Shown here piece after piece: positions 33,492 to 42,677 of a stretch of DNA of 64,000 bases (the first letter of the stretch is position 1; each line of letters starts with the position of its first letter). Source of the DNA: Geothermobacter hydrogeniphilus (lineage in GTDB: Bacteria; Desulfobacterota; Desulfuromonadia; Desulfuromonadales; Geothermobacteraceae); contig NZ_PPFX01000010.1 in the NCBI RefSeq assembly GCF_002898515.1, positions 31,488-95,487 of the forward strand, in the 5' to 3' direction. The notes under the pieces were generated by a model that searched no databases, was not told where the DNA came from, and saw only the letters and a program-made list of their open reading frames with translations. A program made the translations under genes and the position numbers.

Positions 33492-34544
33492 TCAGCCGAT
33501 TTCCCGTAATGCCGCAAGGGCCAGATCCATCTCCTCGTCGGTGCCGATCGAAATTCGCAGCCCATGGGCGAGCAGCGGGTCGGAGAAGTGGCGAACCAGA
33601 ATCCGGCGCTGGAAAAGCGCCTCGTAAACCCGCTTGCCGTCCCGGTCCGGCGACGCAGCGAACACGTAGTTGGCGCAGGAATCGAGCACCTGGTAACCGA
33701 GACTTTTCAATGCGGCGGCAAAACGACATCGGGTGCTGCAGATCTTCGCGACCATCTCCTTGAGATAGTCCTGGTCACGCAACGCGGCACTCGCCGCGAC
33801 CAGCGCCAGGCGATCGAGGTGGTAATGGTCACGAATCTTGTCGAGGGCGGCAATCATCTCGGGACGCGCCACCGCCAGCCCGAGTCGCATTCCGGCCAGG
33901 GAATAGCTCTTCGACAGGGTGCGGGTCACAACGACATTCCTGCATTCCCTGACCAGCCCCAGGGCGTTTTCTTCGGCAAAATCAACATAGGCCTCATCAA
34001 CCACCAGGATCCCGGCACAGCGACCGGCGAGTTCCCTGATGTAGGCTTTGTCAAAAGCAATCCCCAGCGGGGCGTTGGGGCTGGTGAGAAAAAAGATTTT
34101 ACCTGAATATCGTGCCGGGAAGTCGGCAATCCGGCCCGCTTCCGTCAACCCGAAGGTCTTCACCTTCGCGCCCTGGATTGCGGCCAGGGTCGCGTAGTAG
34201 GAATAGGACGGGTGGACATAGGCGATCTCTTCCCCCTCCCCGGCGCAGGCGCGGATCAGATTGTTGAGCAACTCATCCGAACCGTTGGCGCTGATCACCC
34301 AGTCGGGATCAAAACCGTACAGTTCCGCCGCCACCCGTCGGAACTCCCGGCTGGCCGCATCCGGGTACTTGCGCAGGTTGCCGCCATCACTGCCGAGTTC
34401 GGCCAGAATCGCTTCACGCACCCTGGGCGAGGGAGGGTAGGGATTTTCGTTGGTGTTGAGCTTGATCCACTCCGCCTCGTTTTCAGGCTGGAAGCCGGGC
34501 ACGTAGCCGGCCATTTCGGCGATGTTTTTGCGTAAATATGACAT
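33492..34544 (-). CDS. hisC: histidinol-phosphate aminotransferase-like protein
   Basis: PLP-dependent fold-type I aminotransferase, 350 residues. The PLP lysine is K212 in [35 protein letters not shown] and the C-terminal RILVRHF...[10 protein letters not shown] are HisC signatures. It converts imidazole-acetol phosphate to histidinol phosphate. It sits outside any histidine operon, between menaquinone genes and mutY, so a role on another amino acid (aromatic or cobalamin-related) cannot be excluded. The start at 34544 has AGGAAG 9 nt upstream. Confidence 0.85.
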   Translation of the reverse strand: MSYLRKNIAEMAGYVPGFQPENEAEWIKLNTNENPYPPSPRVREAILAELGSDGGNLRKYPDAASREFRRVAAELYGFDPDWVISANGSDELLNNLIRACAGEGEEIAYVHPSYSYYATLAAIQGAKVKTFGLTEAGRIADFPARYSGKIFFLTSPNAPLGIAFDKAYIRELAGRCAGILVVDEAYVDFAEENALGLVRECRNVVVTRTLSKSYSLAGMRLGLAVARPEMIAALDKIRDHYHLDRLALVAASAALRDQDYLKEMVAKICSTRCRFAAALKSLGYQVLDSCANYVFAASPDRDGKRVYEALFQRRILVRHFSDPLLAHGLRISIGTDEEMDLALAALREIG

Positions 34545-34604
34545 GTTTGACAACTTCCTGGTGAATGTACCGCCGGGCAAATGAAGCCGGGAAAAAGAAA
34601 TCTC

Positions 34605-34692
34605 ACGCCCGTTCGCTTATGCTCACTCAAGACGCTGAGACGCTGAGCGAATCCCCCTGCCCAGGTTTTTCTCTGCGCGAGGTGTTTTCCTG
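34605..34692. repeat. periodic intergenic repeat (gap mqnC-hisC)
   Basis: Contains AAGACGCTGAGACGCTGAGCG and TTTTTCTCTGCGCGAGGTG, the same GACGC-TGAG style units as neighbouring gaps, partly in inverted arrangement. Confidence 0.5.
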
Positions 34693-34696
34693 AGGC

Positions 34697-35761
34697 TCAG
34701 TACTCCTCCAGAATCTCATACTCCGTCGTGCGCCGCACCGGGATAAAGCCGGCCCCGCGCGCCAGGTCGATGATCTCCTCCTTCGACATACGGAAGGTGA
34801 CACCGGCGGCGGCGACCACATTCTCTTCAAGCATGGTGCCGCCGAGGTCGTTGGCTCCGAAGAAGAGTGCAACCTGAGCCATGCGGGCTCCCTGGGTTAC
34901 CCAGCTGGCCTGGATATTGTCGATATTGTCAAGGACAATGCGCGACAGCGCCAGCACCTTCAGGTAGTCAACCCCGGTCGCCGTTTCCCCGCCAAGTTCA
35001 GTGTTGCGCGGTTGAAAAGTCCAGGGGATAAATGCCGTAAAACCGCCGGTCCGTGCCTGGATTTCACGGATACGCAACAGGTGCTCGACAATATCTTCCG
35101 GTTCTTCGCAGCTGCCGAACATCATCGTCGCGGTGGTGCGCATCCCCAATCCGTGAGCAAGTTCCATCACCTCGCCCCACTGTTGCCAACCAATCTTGTT
35201 GGGCGAGATCCGTTGCCGCACCGCGTCGACCAGCACCTCGGCACCGGCACCGGGCAGAGATTTCAGCCCCGCCGCCTGCAGCCGCCGCAGGCAGTCCGCG
35301 ACACTCAGGTTCGAGAGCCGGGCGATATGGACAACCTCGGCCGCCGACAGGGAATGGATCTGCACCTGCGGAAAACGCTGCGAGAGCTGACGAAACAGTT
35401 CCTCGAACCATTCGATTTCCAGCTCCGGGTGCAGCCCGCCCTGCATCAGCAGCTGGGTGCCGCCGTGATCGACCAGTTCCTGGACCTTGGCGAAGATCGT
35501 CTCGTAGTCGAGCAGGTAGGCCTGATCAGAATCGGCATCACAGTAGAACGCGCAGAACTTGCATTTCGACTCGCAGACGTTGCTGTAATTGACGTTGCGG
35601 TCGACCACGAAGGTCACACGGTTCTCCGGGTGTTTGCGCCGCCGCACCCCATCGCCCAGCCTGCCGAGCTGCAGCAGCTCGGCCTCGGTGAGTAGCCAGA
35701 GCGCCTCGTCGCGGTCAAGACTACTCCCCTGCGCTATTTTCTTTTGGATGTTCTCAAGCAT
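34697..35761 (-). CDS. mqnC: cyclic dehypoxanthinyl futalosine synthase
   Basis: Radical SAM enzyme of the futalosine pathway to menaquinone; it makes the spirocyclic intermediate from dehypoxanthine futalosine. 354 residues. The cluster motif is C63-C67-C70 in NVCESKCKFCAF. MQGGLHPELEIEWFEE, SLPGAGAEVLVDAVRQRISP and TATMMFGSCEEPEDIVEHL are family blocks shared with MqnE and CofH. ATG 35761 is chosen over a TTG three codons upstream. MqnE is encoded in the same direction upstream. Confidence 0.93.
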   Translation of the reverse strand: MLENIQKKIAQGSSLDRDEALWLLTEAELLQLGRLGDGVRRRKHPENRVTFVVDRNVNYSNVCESKCKFCAFYCDADSDQAYLLDYETIFAKVQELVDHGGTQLLMQGGLHPELEIEWFEELFRQLSQRFPQVQIHSLSAAEVVHIARLSNLSVADCLRRLQAAGLKSLPGAGAEVLVDAVRQRISPNKIGWQQWGEVMELAHGLGMRTTATMMFGSCEEPEDIVEHLLRIREIQARTGGFTAFIPWTFQPRNTELGGETATGVDYLKVLALSRIVLDNIDNIQASWVTQGARMAQVALFFGANDLGGTMLEENVVAAAGVTFRMSKEEIIDLARGAGFIPVRRTTEYEILEEY

Positions 35762-35765
35762 GAAA

Positions 35766-35935
35766 TTCAATCTGTCACCAAGACACCAAGAGTACCAAGA
35801 AGGCCTAAGTCCTAATTTAACGGAGAGGCGCAGAGAAGGGGAGAAAAGCCAGAAGCAGGGTTGAGGCTCTCATCACAAGCTCTTTTGATCATTCTCTCCA
35901 CCTCTCCTGCTCTGCGCCTCTCCGTTAAAATGCCT
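35766..35935. repeat. periodic intergenic repeat with perfect 20-bp inverted repeat (gap mqnE-mqnC)
   Basis: TTTAACGGAGAGGCGCAGAG (35816-35835) is exactly inverted at 35910-35929, with 74 nt between. To its left CACCAAGACACCAAGAGTACC repeats a CCAAGA unit. It could form a long hairpin in the mRNA between the two menaquinone genes. Confidence 0.7.
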
Positions 35936-35980
35936 TGCGCTTCTCCCGGCGTCCTTCGTATCTTGATGGCTATCCGGTTT

Positions 35981-37051
35981 TCACAATTCGTTATACAGCG
36001 TGTCACGCTCGACCGGCACCCGTCCGGCCTGGCGAATCAGTTTCTGGATATCACCCCTGCTCATGGCCTGCGGCGAATCGGCACCGGCGTCGTGACCGAT
36101 CTTTTCCTCGACGACGGTGCCGTCAAGATCGTTGACCCCGAAGCAGAGAGCGGTCTGGGCGATCTTCACGCCTAACATCACCCAGTAGGCCTTGATGTGC
36201 TTAAAGTTGTCCAGGTAGAGGCGGCTGATCGCCAGGGTCTTGAGAGCATCCACGCCACCGACCCCTTTGGCCCCCGGCACCCGGGTGTTGTCGGGCTGGA
36301 AGGCGAGGGGGATGAACGCCTGAAAGCCGCCGGTCCGATCCTGCAACTCGCGCAGCAGGCGCAGGTGCTCAACCCGGTCCGGATAGGTTTCGAGATGGCC
36401 GAAAAGCATGGTGGCGTTGGACTTGAACCCGGCACGGTGGACCTTTTCGGTCACCTCCAGCCAGCGGTCGCCACTGATCTTTTCCGGGCAGATCCGATCA
36501 CGAACCTCCTGCCCAAGGATTTCCGCACCGCCTCCGGGCAGGGACCCGAGCCCCGCCTCTCCGAGCGCGGCGATGACCTCCTCAACGGTCAAGCCTGAAA
36601 TTTGGCTGAAGTAATCGATCTCGACAGCCGTAAAAGCCTTGATATGCAGCTTCGGTTCAACCTTTTTGATGGTCTGCAGCATCTCCAGGTAGAATTCGAA
36701 GGGCAGATCGGGATGCAGGCCGCCGACGGTATGGATCTCGGTCGCCCCGGCGGCAGCCGCCTCCCGGGCCTTCTCGGCGATCTGCTCCAGCGCCAGGGTG
36801 TACTCTCCCGCCTCGCTCTCCTCTTTCGAGAAAGCGCAGAACCGGCAGCGGTTGACGCAGCGGTTGGTGTAGTTGATGTGGCGGTTGACGTTGAAGTAAA
36901 CCCGGTCACCATTCTGGCGCCTGTTGGCTTCCGCCGCCAGTTCACCGATGGCGAGCAGGTCGTTCGATTCGAACAGAGCCATCGCCTCGTCATCCGATAT
37001 GCGCGTGTTCGAGGCGACTTTTTCCTTTATCGATGCAAACAGACCGTTCAT
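35981..37051 (-). CDS. mqnE: aminodeoxyfutalosine synthase
   Basis: Radical SAM enzyme that joins SAM-derived adenosyl radical to 3-(1-carboxyvinyloxy)benzoate, an early step of futalosine-route menaquinone synthesis. 356 residues. The cluster motif is C65-C69-C72 in NRCVNRCRFCAF; also IHTVGGLHPDLPFEFYLEML, SLPGGGAEILGQEVRDRICP and KSNATMLFGHLETYPDRVEHL. A paralogue of mqnC downstream. The order ubiA-type, ubiX, mqnE, mqnC suggests one menaquinone operon. Confidence 0.94.
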   Translation of the reverse strand: MNGLFASIKEKVASNTRISDDEAMALFESNDLLAIGELAAEANRRQNGDRVYFNVNRHINYTNRCVNRCRFCAFSKEESEAGEYTLALEQIAEKAREAAAAGATEIHTVGGLHPDLPFEFYLEMLQTIKKVEPKLHIKAFTAVEIDYFSQISGLTVEEVIAALGEAGLGSLPGGGAEILGQEVRDRICPEKISGDRWLEVTEKVHRAGFKSNATMLFGHLETYPDRVEHLRLLRELQDRTGGFQAFIPLAFQPDNTRVPGAKGVGGVDALKTLAISRLYLDNFKHIKAYWVMLGVKIAQTALCFGVNDLDGTVVEEKIGHDAGADSPQAMSRGDIQKLIRQAGRVPVERDTLYNEL

Positions 37052-37074
37052 TTGTATTCAAACCTTTAAACCGG

Positions 37075-37212
37075 ACTCGCGCAGTGGCGCAGAAGCGCCG
37101 AGAAAACCCCGTCAAATAGTCTTTATTTATTCTGCCTGTCCGCCAAACTTTGCACGAGACACCTTTGCTTTTGAACTTCTCTGTACCTCAGCGTCTCTGC
37201 GCGAGATCATCA
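37075..37212. repeat. periodic intergenic repeat (gap ubiX-mqnE)
   Basis: TCGCGCAGTGGCGCAGAAGC near the left end pairs imperfectly, over about 28 bases, with TCAGCGTCTCTGCGCGA near the right end. This is the same GCGCAGAG vocabulary as the neighbouring gap. Confidence 0.6.
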
Positions 37213-37213
37213 T

Positions 37214-37819
37214 TTATTCCCCCCAGCGCTTGAACAACTGATGTTCAACGCCGAGTTGATCAAGGATCTTGCCGACCACGAAGTCGACCAGATCATCAAT
37301 CGATTCCGGCTGCTGGTAGAACCCCGGCATCGCCGGCAGGATCTGGCCGCCCGCCCGCGAGATGCGCAGCATATTTTCGAGGTGGATCTGGTTGAAGGGG
37401 GTCTCGCGTGGCACCAGCAACAGCTTGCGACCTTCCTTCAAGGCCACATCCGCGACCCGTTCAAGCAGGGTGTCGGAGAGTCCGGCAGCGATGCGACCAA
37501 GGGTGCCCATCGAGCAGGGACAGATAACCACCGCATCCGGTGCGCTGGAACCACTGGCGATCGGGGCGAAAAAGTCACTCATGCCGTAAACCAGCAGCGA
37601 CTTACCGGCCGAGAAATGCCCGCGCAGCTGTGTTTCGCAGGCCGCCGAATCATCGTCAAGCTGCAGCCCCGTCTCGAAGCCGAGCACCTGGCGGCCGGCA
37701 TCACTCAGCAGCAGGCTGACCTTGATCTGCGCACACAGCAACTCCTCGATCAGGCGCAGACCGTAGATGGAACCGGAGGCCCCGGTGATGCCGACGACTA
37801 TTTTCCGCAAATTCCCCAT
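37214..37819 (-). CDS. ubiX: flavin prenyltransferase UbiX
   Basis: Makes prenylated FMN, the cofactor of UbiD-type decarboxylases. 201 residues. The N-terminal flavin-binding motif is VVGITGASGSIYGLRL; the central CPCSMGTLGRIAAGLSDTLLERVADV and VPRETPFNQIHLENM are diagnostic. In this menaquinone context it should support decarboxylation of a naphthoate precursor; no ubiD homologue is in the window. Confidence 0.94.
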   Translation of the reverse strand: MGNLRKIVVGITGASGSIYGLRLIEELLCAQIKVSLLLSDAGRQVLGFETGLQLDDDSAACETQLRGHFSAGKSLLVYGMSDFFAPIASGSSAPDAVVICPCSMGTLGRIAAGLSDTLLERVADVALKEGRKLLLVPRETPFNQIHLENMLRISRAGGQILPAMPGFYQQPESIDDLVDFVVGKILDQLGVEHQLFKRWGE

Positions 37820-37837
37820 TCTCCGACCAAAATCAAA

Positions 37838-37990
37838 ATCGTTTTGATCCGCAGATTACGCAGATTTTCACAGATTAAAATCAACAGATTTTCTTTATGG
37901 TTTTGACCCTATTCTGCGTCCATCTGCGAACTCCGCGGATAAACAAGCTTTTCCTCTCTCTGTGCCCTCCGTGGCTCTGTGGTTTACGCC
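37838..37990. repeat. periodic intergenic repeat (gap ubiA-ubiX)
   Basis: ATCCGCAGATTACGCAGATT continues with TTCACAGATT; CAGATT recurs at about 11-nt spacing and is imperfectly inverted by TCTGCGAACTCCGCGGAT. A second motif, GTGCCCTCCGTGGCTCTGTG, lies at the right end. Confidence 0.65.
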
Positions 37991-37993
37991 TTT

Positions 37994-38869
37994 TTAAACG
38001 ACTGCATCAACCAGCGTGAAAACAAAAATCGTCACGCTGATATAGCCGTTCATGTTGAAGAATGCCGCATCCAGTCGTGACAGGTCGTCCGGCTTGACCA
38101 GGCTGTGTTCGTAGAGCAGCAGCCCGGCCACGACGAATACCCCGACGACATAGATCCACCCCAGGCCGCTGCCCGGCAGCACCAGCAGCAGGAAGAGCAG
38201 CATCAGCCCATGGAAAACGCGCACCAGCAGGAAGGACCTGTCAATGCCGAGCCGGGATGGAATCGAATGCAGGCCGTGCTCGACATCGAATTCATAATCC
38301 TGCAGAGCATAGAAAATATCGAACCCGGCGACCCAGAAAAGGACAGCCAGCGCCAGCGCCGTTACCGGCCAATCCAGGGTGCCGCGCAGGGCGATATAGG
38401 CGCCGATCGGTGCCGCTGCGAGGCAGATACCGAGGACAATGTGGGCGTAGTGGCTGAAGCGCTTGCAGTAGGCGTAGAGAACGAAAAAACTGATGGCCAC
38501 CGGGGCCAGCCGGAAACAGAGTGGGTTGAGCATCCAGGCGGCGAAGAGAAAAATTGCCAGCGAGACAGCAATAAACAACCAGGCCTCAGTCACCGAAACC
38601 CGTCCGGACGGAATGTGACGATCGGCGGTTCGCGGATTGTCGGCGTCTATCCCGGCGTCAATCAGGCGGTTCAGACCCATCGCTCCACTGCGCGCCCCAA
38701 CCATCGCCAGGCAGATCCACAAAACCTGGCCGACTCCGGGCAGAGCCTTGCTGTCGAGACTTGCCAGCACCACCCCCATCAGGGCAAACGGGAAGGCAAA
38801 CACGGTGTGGGAGAACTTGATCATCTCCAGCAGGGTGCTGGTCTTTTCGGCGATGGCGGCAAACGACAT
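37994..38869 (-). CDS. mqnP: UbiA-family prenyltransferase (MqnP-like)
   Basis: 291-residue polytopic membrane protein that should attach a polyprenyl chain to a naphthoate ring in menaquinone synthesis. The two Asp-rich motifs are NRLIDAGIDADNPRTADR (about residues 67-84) and YALQDYEFDVEHG (about 187-199). Its place upstream of ubiX, mqnE and mqnC favours the futalosine-pathway MqnP over UbiA proper, since no ubiquinone genes are present. The mqnP symbol rests on context. Confidence 0.85.
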   Translation of the reverse strand: MSFAAIAEKTSTLLEMIKFSHTVFAFPFALMGVVLASLDSKALPGVGQVLWICLAMVGARSGAMGLNRLIDAGIDADNPRTADRHIPSGRVSVTEAWLFIAVSLAIFLFAAWMLNPLCFRLAPVAISFFVLYAYCKRFSHYAHIVLGICLAAAPIGAYIALRGTLDWPVTALALAVLFWVAGFDIFYALQDYEFDVEHGLHSIPSRLGIDRSFLLVRVFHGLMLLFLLLVLPGSGLGWIYVVGVFVVAGLLLYEHSLVKPDDLSRLDAAFFNMNGYISVTIFVFTLVDAVV

Positions 38870-39038
38870 ACAAATCCTCTGGTGAAAAGTGGCTCCAGCT
38901 CGGCAGTTTACACCCAGACCTTTCCGGCGACAAGCGTTCTACAGCTTTCGCTCCGACGGGAAGGCAAACGGGGAAACCAAAAACGAACTATACTAGTAGA
39001 GAGTCCCTGCTGAATGCCAGGAGCAGAAAGGAGGTCCC

Positions 39039-39395
39039 ATGGACAACATCGAAATCCGCTCGGCAATCGATCAACGACGCACGGAAGCTACCCGATTTAT
39101 CCGCTGGTGGCGCAAGGAGAATGATTTCGTCGATTTTGAACTGCTCAACAGCTTTCTTGATCGGCTCGGCAGCGGCGAAGACTTCGCCGGTTTTGAACTG
39201 CTCGACACAGAACAGATGTGGCAGGCCCTGATGAACGCCTGTCCAAACTGCGCCTGTCGCGAAAATCGTGGCCGGGGCGCGGTCATTGTCTGGCATACCG
39301 GAGGCGATAAAAACAATGCGGTCGAACTGCCCTATACTGATGAATCGATTATGACCATTTTTGATGCCGAAACCCGCGGCAATACGTTGCAATAA
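39039..39395 (+). CDS. small conserved-looking protein of unknown function
   Basis: 118 residues, no signal peptide or membrane segment. A CPNCAC cluster (residues about 68-73) could bind metal, and the N-terminal half is charged and helical (RRTEATRFIRWWRKEND). A near-perfect ribosome binding site, AAAGGAGG, precedes the ATG by 4 nt, and TATACT lies about 50 nt upstream of the ATG as a possible -10. It is the only plus-strand gene between fumC and the histidine kinase. I do not recognise the family. Confidence 0.7.
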   Translation: MDNIEIRSAIDQRRTEATRFIRWWRKENDFVDFELLNSFLDRLGSGEDFAGFELLDTEQMWQALMNACPNCACRENRGRGAVIVWHTGGDKNNAVELPYTDESIMTIFDAETRGNTLQ

Positions 39396-39504
39396 GCGAC
39401 GGACGAAGAACGGGAGGAAGGGACGACGAATCCGTTCCGACACCAGGACGGCTACCATCAGCAGTTCCTTCCGAGTTGGTCCGCATCCCTGATCTTCTTC
39501 TATA

Positions 39505-39549
39505 AACCAGCACAGGCCCCCCGGTTATGCCGGGAGGCCTGTGCTGGTT
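39505..39549. terminator. bidirectional intrinsic terminator at the end of the nuo operon
   Basis: A stem of about 19 bp with one bulge, beginning AACCAGCACAGGCC and closing GGCCTGTGCTGGTT, has a 5-6-nt loop. It lies 20 nt after the nuoN stop. On the minus strand it is followed by TATAG and weak T content; it also faces the plus-strand gene ending at 39395. Confidence 0.75.
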
Positions 39550-39569
39550 CACACTATTTCTATTCCAGG

Positions 39570-41030
39570 TCAGAAAATAGCCAGTTTGGCCATTTCCATG
39601 ATCTTGCCGGGGATGATACCGAGATACAGAACTCCGACGATAGCGATCACAATGGAAACCACCGCGCCGGTGTGCATCGACACCCAGCTATAATCTTCCT
39701 GCGGATCCTTGAAGTACATGTAGACAATCACCCGCAGGTAGTAATAGAGGGAAACCGCCGAGTTCAGTACGCCGATGATCGCCAGCCAGATGTAACCGGA
39801 CTTGATGGCTCCGGCAAAGATATAGAATTTGCCGGCAAAACCGGCTGTCGGCGGGATCCCCATCAGCGACAACAGGAAGATGGTCATCGCCACGCCGAGG
39901 AACGGACGTTTGAAACCGAAACCGGAGAAACCTTCCAGAGTCAGGTTCTCCTCGCCCTTCTTCCCGGCCAGAACCAGCACCGCAAAGGCCCCGAGGTTCA
40001 TGAAGGTGTATGCCAGCATGTAGAACAGGATGCCGGAAACACCGACCGCGTTGGCCGCCACCAGGCCGACCAGGGCATAACCGGCGTGGGCAATGGAGGA
40101 ATAGGCCAGCATCCGCTTGAGATTGGTCTGGTAGATGGCGGTCACGTTGCCGATGATCATGGTCAGGATGGCCAGGCCCCAAAGCAGGCTGGTCCACTCA
40201 CTCTGCAGACCGGCCAGACCGAGAATGAAGATCCGCATCAGTGCGGCGAAGGCGGCAGCCTTGGGACCGGCACTCATGAAGGCGGTCACCGGGGTCGGCG
40301 CCCCCTGATAGACATCCGGGGTCCACATGTGGAACGGCGCAGCAGCGATCTTGAACAGGAAGCCGATGGACATCAGCAGCATCCCGGCCACGGTCATCGG
40401 GTTGCCGATCATCGCCGGATGGGCGGAGAGGTAGAGGCCGATATCGGCAACATTGGTCGTTCCGGCGACACCGTATAGCAGGGCAATACCGTAGAGCAGA
40501 AACCCGGTCGAAAAAGCGCCGAGCAGGAAGTATTTGAGTCCCGCCTCGTTCGACTGCAACTGATGACGGAACATGCCGGCGAGGATGTAGAGGGAGATCG
40601 ACAGCACTTCCAGACCAAGGAAAATGGTCATCAGGTCGGTCCCCGAGGCCATCCACATGGCGCCCGCGGTCGAAAAAAGAATCAACGGATAATATTCACC
40701 GATCGGATACCCCTCCCGTCGCAGGTAGTCATCGGACATCAGAATCGTCAGACCGGCCGCCAGCAGAAAGGTCATATTGAAGAAGGTGGCGAAATTATCC
40801 AGGGCCACGTGACCGGCAAAGCCGAACTGGGGATTGTTCCATCCCTGCAGCGAAACAACGGCGGTTACCAGCAGGGCAATGATGCTGATCAGCGATGCGG
40901 ATGTTGTTTTGCCCCGCGGCATGAAGACATTGATCAGCAGAATCGCCATGCCGAAACAGCACAACACCAACGACGGCATGATGGCCGCGAAATTGACGTT
41001 CTGCATGGCAAGTTGCACCAGATTTTCCAT
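39570..41030 (-). CDS. nuoN: NADH-quinone oxidoreductase subunit N
   Basis: Antiporter-like membrane subunit of complex I that contributes one proton channel. 486 residues with about 14 hydrophobic helices. Conserved blocks are LGLEVLSISLYILAG (with the channel Glu), FKIAAAPFHMWTPDVYQGAPTPVTAF and NLKRMLAYSSIAHAGY. AAGGAG lies 8 nt before the ATG. Last gene of the operon, 42 nt after nuoM. Confidence 0.96.
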   Translation of the reverse strand: MENLVQLAMQNVNFAAIMPSLVLCCFGMAILLINVFMPRGKTTSASLISIIALLVTAVVSLQGWNNPQFGFAGHVALDNFATFFNMTFLLAAGLTILMSDDYLRREGYPIGEYYPLILFSTAGAMWMASGTDLMTIFLGLEVLSISLYILAGMFRHQLQSNEAGLKYFLLGAFSTGFLLYGIALLYGVAGTTNVADIGLYLSAHPAMIGNPMTVAGMLLMSIGFLFKIAAAPFHMWTPDVYQGAPTPVTAFMSAGPKAAAFAALMRIFILGLAGLQSEWTSLLWGLAILTMIIGNVTAIYQTNLKRMLAYSSIAHAGYALVGLVAANAVGVSGILFYMLAYTFMNLGAFAVLVLAGKKGEENLTLEGFSGFGFKRPFLGVAMTIFLLSLMGIPPTAGFAGKFYIFAGAIKSGYIWLAIIGVLNSAVSLYYYLRVIVYMYFKDPQEDYSWVSMHTGAVVSIVIAIVGVLYLGIIPGKIMEMAKLAIF

Positions 41031-41072
41031 CGAAAGGCTCCTTCGGAAGCTTGTTTAACGGCAATACCGTGC

Positions 41073-42629
41073 TTAATCGATCTTGTGCTGTACCGGATTG
41101 ATGGTCTCAACCACGGCCACCTGCTGCTTGCCCTTGATCTGATTGATCAGTTGGTCAAGAGCTGGATTCATCTTCTCGAAAAAGGTATTCGGGTAGACGC
41201 CGATCCAGAAGATGAACAACAACAGCGGCAACATCAGTACCACCTCCCGAACCGACAGATCCTTGAGCTTCTGGTTGGCAGGGTTCTTCAACTCCCCGAA
41301 CATCACCCGCTGGAACATCCACAACATGTAGACGGCAGCAAAGATGACACCGGATGCGGCGACTATGGTGAACCAGCGCAACTCACCTTCAAAAGCGCCG
41401 ACCATGATCAGGAACTCACCGACGAAGCCATTGGTCCCGGGCAGCCCGATGGAGGAGAGCATGGCGATCATGAAAATGGTGGTGAAGACCGGCATCTGCT
41501 TGGCCAGACCGCCGAAATCGGTGATCAGGCGGGTATGTCGCCGCTCGTAAATAAAGCCGACGATAAGGAACAGCGCACCGGTCGAGATACCATGGTTGAT
41601 CATCTGGATCATACCGCCCGACATGCCCTGGATATTGAGGGCGAAAACCCCGAGCATGACGAAACCGAGGTGGCTGACCGATGAATAGGCAACCAGACGC
41701 TTGACATCCTCCTGGACCATCGCCACCAGAGCTCCGTAGATAATGCCGATCACCGCCAGAGTGGCCAGGAAGGGGGTGAATTGATGAAGAGCATCAGGAA
41801 ACAGCGGCATGGCGAAACGCACGTAGCCGTAGGTCCCCATCTTCAGCATGATGGCAGCCAGGATAACCGAACCGGCCGTAGGAGCATCGGTATGGGCATC
41901 CGGCAGCCAGGTATGAACCGGGAACATCGGCACCTTGATGGCGAAGCTGAAGGCGAACGCCAGGAACAGCCAGGTCTGGTAGGCGGCCGGAATGTTCAAC
42001 TGGTAGAAATGGCTGATACTGAAGCCCTGCTCGAAGGGCTGGCCGCTCTTCAGGGCATAGTAGTAGACAAAGATAATGGCAACCAGCATCAGCAGCGAGC
42101 CGACCGCGGTGTAGATAAAGAACTTGATCGCCGAGTAGATGCGGCGCTTACCGCCCCAGATGCCGATCAGGAAGTACATCGGAATCAACATCAGCTCCCA
42201 GAAGACATAGAACAGGAACAGGTCAAGCGCAAGGAACGCACCGAGCATGGCGGTTTCAAGCAGCAGCAGCAGCGTCATGAAACCTTTGGTGTTTTTCTCA
42301 ACCGCCTGCCAGGTCGACAGCACGGCAATCGGCATGATGAACGTGGTCAGCAGCACCAGCCACAGGCTGATGCCGTCCACTCCCAGATTGTAGTTCATCT
42401 GGAAGTAGTCACCGATGCTGATCCATTTCACAAATTCGGTGTAATGCATCCCGCCGGATGTCTTGAAGACATCGTCAAAGGCCAGCGGCAGGCTGATAAA
42501 GAAGGTGATCAGGGTGATGACGAAGGTCAGGCCCTTGAGTACACCGTCATTCTCACGCGGAATGAAGAGGATAACGATCATCCCCAGCAGGGGGAAGAAC
42601 GTCATCAGGCTGAGAAGATGCTCGGACAT
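41073..42629 (-). CDS. nuoM: NADH-quinone oxidoreductase subunit M
   Basis: Second antiporter-like proton channel. 518 residues. YVFWELMLIPMYFLIGIWGG carries the key Glu, FAIKVPMFPVHTWLPDAHTDAPTAGS the key Lys, and DVKRLVAYSSVSHLG the third channel segment. AAGGAG precedes the ATG by about 9 nt. The gap to nuoL is 48 nt. Confidence 0.97.
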   Translation of the reverse strand: MSEHLLSLMTFFPLLGMIVILFIPRENDGVLKGLTFVITLITFFISLPLAFDDVFKTSGGMHYTEFVKWISIGDYFQMNYNLGVDGISLWLVLLTTFIMPIAVLSTWQAVEKNTKGFMTLLLLLETAMLGAFLALDLFLFYVFWELMLIPMYFLIGIWGGKRRIYSAIKFFIYTAVGSLLMLVAIIFVYYYALKSGQPFEQGFSISHFYQLNIPAAYQTWLFLAFAFSFAIKVPMFPVHTWLPDAHTDAPTAGSVILAAIMLKMGTYGYVRFAMPLFPDALHQFTPFLATLAVIGIIYGALVAMVQEDVKRLVAYSSVSHLGFVMLGVFALNIQGMSGGMIQMINHGISTGALFLIVGFIYERRHTRLITDFGGLAKQMPVFTTIFMIAMLSSIGLPGTNGFVGEFLIMVGAFEGELRWFTIVAASGVIFAAVYMLWMFQRVMFGELKNPANQKLKDLSVREVVLMLPLLLFIFWIGVYPNTFFEKMNPALDQLINQIKGKQQVAVVETINPVQHKID

Positions 42630-42677
42630 GTAACTCGCTCCTTGCGTTGCGCTATTCGAATATTCGCCAGGCGACAG

